From Bacillota bacterium (GTDB taxonomy: Bacteria > Bacillota > Clostridia > Christensenellales > Pumilibacteraceae), in assembly GCA_009777485.1 (NCBI GenBank), contig WRLT01000001.1, positions 124,001 to 188,000 of the forward strand: DNA of 64,000 nt, read 5' to 3'. The position numbers and the translations under genes were made by a program. Under the pieces are notes generated by a model. That model ran no database searches. It was not told the origin of the DNA and saw only the letters and a program-made list of their open reading frames with translations. Below are positions 41,451-48,812 of this stretch, piece by piece. Positions within the stretch are counted from its first letter, which is position 1; each line of letters starts with the position of its first letter.

Positions 41451-42971
41451 TTGAAAAAGAAAACTAAAAGAATAATAATGAGTTGTGTTTCACTTATGCT
41501 TGCTTTCATTTGCCTTTTTGGTATCTTGTATGCACAAAAAGCAATGACCGCACAGGCAATGACAAGCGGAGTTTCGCAAGGCTCACAGCCTATAAGCGTT
41601 ACGCAAGTTTTACAAAGCACTGCCTCGCTCCGTGTTACGCCCACAGGAATAACGGCATACAGCGACACGGAAAAACCACCCAGTTCTCTGCAAGAGCGAA
41701 AACTCTATGACGCTGACGGCAAAGAAATTAGGCTTATCCGTGAAACAGGGCAACTCATAACAGAGGACGGCAAACTGCTTTACAACCCCGACAACTTGGC
41801 AATGGGTCTATACAACGAAATAACGCAAGAGTTGTACGATGCCGCAAATAAAGCCCTTACTTACTGGTACAACAGCGTATCAATGCAATATGACATTGGA
41901 AGCGGTGGCGGTAAAACACTAACCACAGTCAAGGCAGGCGACAAAATCTATATCGCAACCATACTTGACAAAAAAGACAATCTGATAAAAACGCTCTATG
42001 TCAAAATGGAAAAGTTTGAAACAAACTGGTGGGATAGACTTAACCCTTTTAGTCAGTCCTCATTTGAATACAAGTATTTTGATATGCTTGGGCGTGAAAT
42101 ACCAGTCAGTTGGTTCATAGACCAAAACCGTGCAGTTTGGCTACCTGCTGCTGCAAGAACGGCTGTAACTCTTGGCTTAACAATAATGGCGTGTGCCGCT
42201 TTCGGCGGTAAAATCGGTCTTGCTATCGGGGCAACTGTTGCAGTCGGCATTTGGCTGTACGGCGTATTCAAAGGCTTTGACCCTATACAATCGGTTAATC
42301 TGATTGAGGCAGGAACAGTCGGCGAGGCTGTGGAGTTAATACAAATGGTTTCGCACCCTTGGGAAAAGATTGAGGGCGTGCTGACCGCAAACGATAGCGG
42401 AGAGTTCAAATCGGGCATATACATCAACCCTGCAAACAACCAACTTTGCGACAGTTTAGGCAGACCTATCTATCAACTTGACAGTGGCTTGCCTGTTGTT
42501 TACGACCAAAAAAACTCACAAGTAATCACAGTGCCGAACAAGCAAGTGCAAACCATTAGAGGCGGTATATTAGAAAACTGTGCAACTGTGGAGTTCTTAC
42601 GCAAACTCAATTTCAACATTTATTTTCACTTTATAGACGACCCAGAGTTTGGCATATTAAACACCATTGTTTTGCGTAAGGGCGACAAATGGTTTTTGCC
42701 TAACGGCGATGAGGCAACGGATATTGTCCGTCCAGATGTCGGAATAAACGAGGACGGCGAACAATTCTCACTTAAAAGCCTTTTTCAACAATTCGGCAAA
42801 CTGTTCGGCGATAGTTTCGGCACAGTCATTGCAATAATCATAATTGTACTGCTTTTGATATTCTGCTTTCCGCTTGTCGTTCAAATCATAACGCTGTTAA
42901 TCAAACTCATAATCGGAATGGTTAAGGGCGTTGTCAAAGCCATATCAAAAGCGTTTGGGGGCAAGAAATGA
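41451..42971 (+). CDS. Secreted/membrane protein conserved between elements A and B
   Basis: A 506-residue protein with a signal peptide (IIMSCVSLMLAFICLFGILY), an extracytoplasmic body with NWWDRL and GVLTANDSGEFKSGIYINP blocks, a hydrophobic stretch near residue 250 and a C-terminal transmembrane segment (VIAIIIIVLLLIFCFPLVV) with a basic tail. It aligns along its whole length with the 498-residue protein of element B (61244-62740). It overlaps the Zot-like ATPase gene by 4 bases, so the two work together. It may be a virion or secretion-channel protein; no named family recognised. Confidence 0.65.
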   Translation: MKKKTKRIIMSCVSLMLAFICLFGILYAQKAMTAQAMTSGVSQGSQPISVTQVLQSTASLRVTPTGITAYSDTEKPPSSLQERKLYDADGKEIRLIRETGQLITEDGKLLYNPDNLAMGLYNEITQELYDAANKALTYWYNSVSMQYDIGSGGGKTLTTVKAGDKIYIATILDKKDNLIKTLYVKMEKFETNWWDRLNPFSQSSFEYKYFDMLGREIPVSWFIDQNRAVWLPAAARTAVTLGLTIMACAAFGGKIGLAIGATVAVGIWLYGVFKGFDPIQSVNLIEAGTVGEAVELIQMVSHPWEKIEGVLTANDSGEFKSGIYINPANNQLCDSLGRPIYQLDSGLPVVYDQKNSQVITVPNKQVQTIRGGILENCATVEFLRKLNFNIYFHFIDDPEFGILNTIVLRKGDKWFLPNGDEATDIVRPDVGINEDGEQFSLKSLFQQFGKLFGDSFGTVIAIIIIVLLLIFCFPLVVQIITLLIKLIIGMVKGVVKAISKAFGGKK

Positions 42972-44290
42972 AAAAGCCAAAACTAACACAAAGGGTTGAT
43001 GTTTGGCAAAACTTCTCGGCGGTTTACTTTATACTGCAATACTTAGTCGTACACATTTTGTTTTTCGGCTTTGATTTTAAGATTGACAGCGTTGTTGTTA
43101 AAGCCGTTACTTCGTTTAATTATGCCGAAATAGCCAACGCAATTTACAACTTCCGAATGGTCTTTATAGCAGGCTTTACCTTTCAAAGCGTACTCGTGTT
43201 TATCATAGTGGCAATACCTTACACGCTCATACTCGTATGGGCGTTAAGGTATGTCATTATTTACTTATTTGTTGTGTATCAACTGTTGCAGTATATCCGC
43301 ATTAAAATATCTCAGATAAAGCACGAAAGAAATATCAACCTTGACAATGTTGTAGTTGTTAAAATCGGCTCGCCCGGTTGCGGAAAGTCAAGCAGTGGCT
43401 TATATGAGGCAGTTGTAATGGCTCGTAAGATGTGGAGCGACCTGCGATGGCGATACTTCAAGTTTGTTAAGAAAAAAGACAAACCGCTTGACTGGAACGA
43501 GATAGAGTTTTCATACAACTTTTTCAAAAACTCAAACGCCGTGCCGTGCCTCTTATCAAACATTCCTATAATGGTTGACGGCAAATACACAACCTTTGTT
43601 TCAAAAGAACACTGCGAACAGCGTGCAAGACTACCTGCTCACTGCGTGCTATTCCTTGACGAAGTTGGTGCAATGCTTTCAGTAGACACAGCAAAGCAAC
43701 GAATGGGCGATGAAAACGAGGATATGCAAAACGCAGTCAATGTTTCTGACTTCTTTCGCCTATGCCGACACTTTGGCAACTGGCGTATAATCTGCACGGA
43801 ACAAGACAGCGAAAACATCTACATTGATGTTAGGCGTGTTGTATCTAAAAACGAATATATGATACAGCAAAAATGGGTATTAAAGCCTTATGCCTTTCTT
43901 GCATTGTTATTGCCTCTCAAAGCCTTAGCAGTCCGTTTTGTCCACTGGGGAAACGACAGCACACGCAAAGGGCGAATATTTGGCAAACTGCAAAAAGTTC
44001 TTACACCGTCTCTGATATTCCTTGAAAAGATATGCAAGGCAATAGGCTTTCGTAAATACCTATACTTGACCGAAAACAATACCGAAAGAGCAAGCGGAAT
44101 GGAAACAGGCAAACGCACTTTCTATCTGCCGTCATTATTAAACTTTAAGTATGACGAGCGAACTTTCCGAAACTTCTACAAATGCAAAGACGAAACAATA
44201 ACACCCTATGTGTTTGATAATTTAATTTTAGAGGACACAGACACATTCAAGCAAATGTTTCTACGAAGTGCAAAGAAACGCAAAAAGTAA
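42968..44290 (+). CDS. Zot/pI-like membrane P-loop ATPase
   Basis: A 440-residue protein with three to four N-terminal transmembrane helices (to ~115), then a P-loop domain: Walker A GSPGCGKSS near 137 and Walker B VLFLDEVGAML near 227. The layout, a membrane protein with a HerA/Zot-type ATPase beside a small ssDNA replicon gene, matches the morphogenesis ATPase of filamentous phages, although pI/Zot proteins usually place the membrane helix after the ATPase. It is homologous to the 702-residue protein of element B. It overlaps the previous gene by 4 bases. Confidence 0.7.
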   Translation: MKKPKLTQRVDVWQNFSAVYFILQYLVVHILFFGFDFKIDSVVVKAVTSFNYAEIANAIYNFRMVFIAGFTFQSVLVFIIVAIPYTLILVWALRYVIIYLFVVYQLLQYIRIKISQIKHERNINLDNVVVVKIGSPGCGKSSSGLYEAVVMARKMWSDLRWRYFKFVKKKDKPLDWNEIEFSYNFFKNSNAVPCLLSNIPIMVDGKYTTFVSKEHCEQRARLPAHCVLFLDEVGAMLSVDTAKQRMGDENEDMQNAVNVSDFFRLCRHFGNWRIICTEQDSENIYIDVRRVVSKNEYMIQQKWVLKPYAFLALLLPLKALAVRFVHWGNDSTRKGRIFGKLQKVLTPSLIFLEKICKAIGFRKYLYLTENNTERASGMETGKRTFYLPSLLNFKYDERTFRNFYKCKDETITPYVFDNLILEDTDTFKQMFLRSAKKRKK

Positions 44291-44291
44291 A

Positions 44292-44393
44292 GGCGAAAAA
44301 ATACACACACGCAGAGGCAAGCAGTTTGGCCGTAGTGGCGAGCAGGCGTTCACGCCTCGCCACGCCGAACTGCTTGCCGTGTGGTATTTCGCC
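44292..44393. repeat. ~100-base long hairpin of element A (origin/packaging-type)
   Basis: Nested arms: GGCGAAA (44292) with TTTCGCC (44387); GGCAAGCAGTT (44316-44326) with AACTGCTTGCC (44368-44378); TGGCG (44336-44340) with CGCCA (44358-44362); AGGCG (44344-44348) with CGCCT (44353-44357) around a TTCA loop. It lies between the ATPase gene and the Rep gene. Filamentous phages carry their packaging signal and origins as such hairpins in the main intergenic region. Confidence 0.75.
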
Positions 44394-44404
44394 GTTTGTT
44401 TCGT

Positions 44405-44437
44405 GGGGGGCTAAGGTAACTATGTCCTTAGCCCCCC
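44405..44437. repeat. Perfect 12-base stem-loop upstream of Rep (candidate origin)
   Basis: GGGGGGCTAAGG (44405-44416) pairs perfectly with CCTTAGCCCCCC (44426-44437) around the loop TAACTATGT. Element B has a closely similar stem-loop at 58706-58738 with the same GGCTAA...TTAGCC arms. It is 48 bases before the Rep start. A terminator is an alternative, but no T-run follows. Confidence 0.65.
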
Positions 44438-44485
44438 ATTCAACATTCAACACTAATATATATTATATAAGGAGCATAAAAAACT

Positions 44486-45535
44486 ATGGACTATTCAAGA
44501 ATTACATCAACTTGGTGGTCTGGCACTTGTTATCATAAAGAACAGTTACAAGCAATTATAACATCGTCAGACATACACCGCTACGCATATATTTTACACG
44601 ACAAAGACAAACAGCCAAACAGCGAGGAACTTAAAAAGCCTCATTATCATTTTGTTGTTCAGTTTGCTAAAAATCAAAGAGGCTCTTGGTTTAAGGCTTT
44701 TGCTACTGACGATATGGGGCTTGTATTTGTTCAACGCTGCTCTATACCCGAAAGTGCTTATAACTACCTGATACACGACACGCCGTCTTGCAGAAAAGAG
44801 GGCAAACATTTATACGATGTATCGGAGCGTATCAGCACAATAGAAACCTTTGACGAGCCTGCCGAAAAGGACGAGGACGAACACACAGTTTTATACAATG
44901 ACATTTTGGAACTTGTAAACAAACAAATCTCGTGGGGCGAGTTTATAAAACGCAAGCCTAAGCGTATTCATATGATAGGCAACATAAAAACCGCCCACGA
45001 CTTACTAATTAGAGAAAACAAGTTTGATAACAACTTCCGCAAGTTAGATGTTACTTACATTTATGGTCAAACAGCCAAAGGCAAAACACGCTCAATTATG
45101 GAACGCTACGGCTACAAAAATGTTTACCGAGTTACAAAATACGACCATACCGCTTTTGACCAGTATATCGGGCAAGATGTTGTTGTGTTTGAGGAGTTTC
45201 GTTCAAGTTTCAAAATTGAGGATATGCTTAACTACTTAGACGGCTACCCTCTAATGTTGCCGAGCCGATACAACGACAAAGAGGCTTGTTACACAAAAGT
45301 TTATATCGTTACAAATTGGGTACTTGAACAGCAATACAAAAATGTTCAAACCGAACACCCAACCACTTGGCAAGCCTTTAATCGCCGAATACATAAAGTT
45401 TTCAATTTTGACCGCAACCCTGAACTAAACCTCAAAGAGAAATACGAACAAACCTCACTACAAGCAACCCAACTCCAACAGCAACGCAAATCAAAACTCA
45501 CACCCATTGACGATGACGGCGAGTTGCCATTTTAA
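44486..45535 (+). CDS. HUH endonuclease-SF3 helicase replication initiator (Rep) of element A
   Basis: A 349-residue initiator. The N-terminal HUH domain has motif II KPHYHFVVQF (H-x-H) and a catalytic tyrosine region ESAYNYLIHD; the HDKDK and PHYH spacing resembles Rep_2/pMV158-type RepB proteins. The C-terminal half is a superfamily 3 helicase: Walker A GQTAKGKTRS near 195, Walker B VVVFEEFR and sensor YIVTNW. That helicase half is very close to the element B Rep, whose N-terminal half is instead circovirus-like. It should nick the origin and drive rolling-circle replication of the excised element. AAGGAG is 11 bases before the ATG. Confidence 0.85.
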   Translation: MDYSRITSTWWSGTCYHKEQLQAIITSSDIHRYAYILHDKDKQPNSEELKKPHYHFVVQFAKNQRGSWFKAFATDDMGLVFVQRCSIPESAYNYLIHDTPSCRKEGKHLYDVSERISTIETFDEPAEKDEDEHTVLYNDILELVNKQISWGEFIKRKPKRIHMIGNIKTAHDLLIRENKFDNNFRKLDVTYIYGQTAKGKTRSIMERYGYKNVYRVTKYDHTAFDQYIGQDVVVFEEFRSSFKIEDMLNYLDGYPLMLPSRYNDKEACYTKVYIVTNWVLEQQYKNVQTEHPTTWQAFNRRIHKVFNFDRNPELNLKEKYEQTSLQATQLQQQRKSKLTPIDDDGELPF

Positions 45536-45639
45536 TTTTTAATTTTGAAAACATAGTTCCTTTTGTTTGCCTTTTCACTTCCGATTTGTTATACTAAAAA
45601 GTAAAGAAAGTAAAGAATTTTGAGTTGTAAGGAGTTTTA

Positions 45640-45852
45640 ATGAAAAAGGTCAAGGAAGCAATACTTTCTGCGAAATGTCAAATAACCGTTCCGAAAGAAG
45701 TGCGGAAACGATTAGGTATTGATAGCGGTGATGCTATTGCTTTTTATTTTGACGGCGATGATATAAAAATTGTTGGAACAAACAATCTTGAAGTTCTACC
45801 AAAAGAAAAAAACAAAGCAGGCACAGTTAAGGGGGAAAAACAAAATGGATAA
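45640..45852 (+). CDS. SpoVT/AbrB-type antitoxin-like regulator
   Basis: A 70-residue protein with the swapped-hairpin AbrB fold signature: KCQITVPKEVRKRLGIDSGD then IAFYFDGDDIKI. AAGGAG lies 6 bases before the ATG. It overlaps the start of hsdM by 8 bases and is the first gene of the Type I restriction-modification operon, so it probably regulates that operon or acts as an antitoxin. No toxin partner with a matching fold is beside it. Confidence 0.8.
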   Translation: MKKVKEAILSAKCQITVPKEVRKRLGIDSGDAIAFYFDGDDIKIVGTNNLEVLPKEKNKAGTVKGEKQNG

Positions 45853-47590
45853 GCAAAAAATTGATAATAAAGCAGGTCTAATATGGAGCATTGCCGATAA
45901 ACTTCAAGGCGACTACAAACCGCACGAATACGGCGATGTGATTTTGCCGTTCACTGTCTTAAAGCGTTTTGACAGTGTTCTTGCCGATACAAAAGCAAAA
46001 GTCTTGAAAGTCGCAGGCGAATACAAAACAATCACGCCACCGATTGACAAACTGCTTAAAAATGTTGCAAAGCAAGAAATATACAATGTAAGCGATTTTG
46101 ATTTCAAAAAATTACTTGCAGACCCCGACAATATAAAAAAGAACTTCAAAAAATATATTACTGGTTTTTCGGACGATGTAAAAGATATTTTAAGCAAAGA
46201 ACGAGGCTTTGAGTTTGACCGACAAATTGACAAACTTGATAATGCAGGCTTGCTTTATCTTATTATTCAAGAGTTCAATACAGACAATGCAGACCTGCAC
46301 CCCGACAAAATCAGCAATATAGAAATGGGCTACATATTTGAGGAAATTATTCGCAGATTTAGTGAAACATACAATGCCGATGCAGGAGAGTTCTACACGC
46401 CAAGAGAAATCATTCAGTTAATGGTCAATCTTCTTCTTGATAACGAAGAACTAAGCGAACAAAACAAAGTAATCTCAATATATGACGGAGCGTGCGGAAC
46501 TGGCGGTATGCTCTCTATTGCCTACGAGCATATTAAAGCATTAAACAGCACAAACGAGGTTTTCTCTTCTGGGCAAGAAATCAACCCTCAAACTTATGCT
46601 ATTTGCAAAAGTGATATGCTGCTTAAAGGCGGTAAAAACTCTTCTATAAAATTTGGTAGCACTTTATCAAACGACCAGTTTCCCGAAGAGCATTTTGACT
46701 ATATTATTATGAACCCACCTTTCGGCAGAGAGTGGAAAAAAGATAAAACCGAAGTGGAAAAAGAACATAAGCGAGGTAAAGGTGGTCGCTTTGGTGCAGG
46801 TCTTCCTGCGATAGATGATAGTCAACTATTGTTTTTACAAAATGCGGTTGCCAAAATGAAACCGAATGACAAGAAATCGAATGGTAGCAAAGTTGCTATT
46901 ATTCACAATGCCTCTGCCCTATATCAAGGCGACCCTGAAAAAGGCGGTAGTGAAATACGCAGATATATTTTGGAAAATGACTTGTTGGACACCATTATTC
47001 AACTTCCAACCAACATTTTTTATAACACGCCGCTTACAACATATATTTGGTTGCTTTCAAACAAAAAACCAAAAGAACGCATTGGTAAAGTGCAACTTAT
47101 CAATGCAAGTGAAATATACGAAAAACGCCGTAGGTCATTAGGCAAAAAAATGAAAGATATTAGTCCGACACAAATTGACAGCATTGTTGAAATGTATAAC
47201 AATTTTAAAGACAATAAAAACTGTAAGATATTTGACATTGCTGATTTTGCATATAGAAAAGTTGTTGTAAACCAGCCACAACTAAATGAAGACGGAAAGC
47301 CTATGACAGACAAAAAAGGCAAAATCGTATTTAACAAAGAACTTGAAGACACCGAAATAATTTCATTCAAAGAAGATATAAACGATTATATGAAGCGTGA
47401 AGTCTTGCCATACTGCCCTCACGGAGCATTTATAGACGAAAGCAAAATCAAAATAGGCTATGAAATACCTTTCACAAAGCACTTTTACAAATATCAACCA
47501 CTACGCAAAAGTGCTGAAATAATGTCTGAAATCTTAGAATTAGACAGCCAACTTGACAATGCGTTAAAGGAGTTGGCGAATGATAAATAA
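45845..47590 (+). CDS. hsdM: Type I restriction-modification N6-adenine methyltransferase subunit
   Basis: 581 residues from the ATG at 45845, chosen because AAGGGGG lies just upstream and the family N-terminus (IWSIADKLQGDYKPHEYG) begins there. The N-terminal HsdM domain is followed by the methylase fold with motif I DGACGTGGML near 220 and motif IV MNPPFGREW near 290. It is the gamma-class M subunit, which methylates adenine with two HsdM and one HsdS. The stop overlaps hsdS by 11 bases. Confidence 0.95.
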   Translation: MDKQKIDNKAGLIWSIADKLQGDYKPHEYGDVILPFTVLKRFDSVLADTKAKVLKVAGEYKTITPPIDKLLKNVAKQEIYNVSDFDFKKLLADPDNIKKNFKKYITGFSDDVKDILSKERGFEFDRQIDKLDNAGLLYLIIQEFNTDNADLHPDKISNIEMGYIFEEIIRRFSETYNADAGEFYTPREIIQLMVNLLLDNEELSEQNKVISIYDGACGTGGMLSIAYEHIKALNSTNEVFSSGQEINPQTYAICKSDMLLKGGKNSSIKFGSTLSNDQFPEEHFDYIIMNPPFGREWKKDKTEVEKEHKRGKGGRFGAGLPAIDDSQLLFLQNAVAKMKPNDKKSNGSKVAIIHNASALYQGDPEKGGSEIRRYILENDLLDTIIQLPTNIFYNTPLTTYIWLLSNKKPKERIGKVQLINASEIYEKRRRSLGKKMKDISPTQIDSIVEMYNNFKDNKNCKIFDIADFAYRKVVVNQPQLNEDGKPMTDKKGKIVFNKELEDTEIISFKEDINDYMKREVLPYCPHGAFIDESKIKIGYEIPFTKHFYKYQPLRKSAEIMSEILELDSQLDNALKELANDK

Positions 47591-48812
47591 TGTAAGAATA
47601 AGCAATATTGCTAAACTTGTTGGCAATACCGTAAAAGCGTATGAAGGAACACGCCTGTATATTTCAACTGGCGATATTGATAATGAAGAAAATGAAACCT
47701 ATGTATCGTTTTTCTCTAAACCATCAAGGGCTAATTTGGAAGTAAAAGAAAACAATATTCTTGTAGCCAAAATGAAAGATACAGTTAAGACCACACTTAT
47801 AAACAAAACCGATGAAGACAGCATTTATTCAACAGGCTTTTTTGCCATTGCAAGTGATGTTCTAAAAACTAAATACTTATACTATTTGCTTTTATGTGAC
47901 GAATTTGAGCAAGAAAAAAACTCTTGGTCTTTTGGAACAACACAAGTTACTCTTAACGCCGATAAATATAAGTTCATTAGAGTTCAATATGAAAACGACA
48001 CTAACATACAAAGCCGCATCGCCTCGTATCTTGATAAAAAAATTGACATCATCAATCAACAAATCGCAAAAAATAAAAAAGCCATTGACCTATTAAGCGA
48101 GTACAGAGCAAATGTTATTTCGCAGATTGTTACAAAAGGCTTAGACAACACTGTTAAGTACAAGGATAGCGGAAGTCAATTTTTGGGGCAAGTTCCCAGC
48201 CATTGGGTACTTACAAAATTAAGATTTTTAGGTAAGTTTCAGAATGGAGTTAGTGCCAGTGGCGACAGGTTTGAAAGCGGTTTACCATTTGTAAATTATA
48301 CCGATGTTTACAATAATTTTGCACTGCCTCAAAGTTTTGACGGCGTCTTTGATAGCAATGAAAGAGAGCGTGAACTATATTCAATTAACAGAGGCGATGT
48401 TTTGTTTACGAGAACATCTGAAACGATAGAAGAAATTGGTTTATCGTCTGTTTGTTTTTCAGATGTGAGCAATGCTACTTTTTCTGGTTTCTTAATTAGG
48501 TTTAGACCTTATAAGGAAGAGTTGTTGCCTCAATTCTCAAAATACTATTTTAGGAGCAATCTGCATAGAGATTATTTTGCAAGAGAAATGAATATGGTTT
48601 CTCGTGCCTCATTAAGTCAAGACTTGCTAAAAAGTTTAACCGTTGTAATTCCACCAACTGACGAACAAAGAGAAATTGCTGACTATCTTGATAAACAGTG
48701 TGGTCGTATAGACAAAATAATTGAATACCGTAAAGGCATAATAGACAAATTGGAAGAATACAAAAAATCATTGATATACGAATGTGTAACAGGCAGAAAG
48801 GAGGTTTTATAA
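47580..48812 (+). CDS. hsdS: Type I restriction-modification specificity subunit
   Basis: A 410-residue S subunit with two target-recognition domains (about 1-150 and 190-360), each followed by a conserved helical spacer: SRIASYLDKKIDIINQQIA after the first and EIADYLDKQCGRIDKIIEY after the second. These repeats set the spacing of the bipartite target. It overlaps hsdM, and hsdR begins at its stop codon (TAATG), so all three are translationally coupled. No inverted-repeat switch or second hsdS is visible. Confidence 0.93.
   Translation: MINNVRISNIAKLVGNTVKAYEGTRLYISTGDIDNEENETYVSFFSKPSRANLEVKENNILVAKMKDTVKTTLINKTDEDSIYSTGFFAIASDVLKTKYLYYLLLCDEFEQEKNSWSFGTTQVTLNADKYKFIRVQYENDTNIQSRIASYLDKKIDIINQQIAKNKKAIDLLSEYRANVISQIVTKGLDNTVKYKDSGSQFLGQVPSHWVLTKLRFLGKFQNGVSASGDRFESGLPFVNYTDVYNNFALPQSFDGVFDSNERERELYSINRGDVLFTRTSETIEEIGLSSVCFSDVSNATFSGFLIRFRPYKEELLPQFSKYYFRSNLHRDYFAREMNMVSRASLSQDLLKSLTVVIPPTDEQREIADYLDKQCGRIDKIIEYRKGIIDKLEEYKKSLIYECVTGRKEVL

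Noticed and set aside
42968-44290. Conjugative coupling protein (TraG/VirD4)
   Set aside because: The protein is short, no relaxase or T4SS gene lies nearby, and the neighbouring Rep is of rolling-circle ssDNA type, so a Zot/pI-like role fits better.
44405-44437. Simple terminator after the Zot-like gene
   Set aside because: A perfect GC-rich stem exists but no T-run follows on either strand, and a similar stem in element B carries a replication nonanucleotide.
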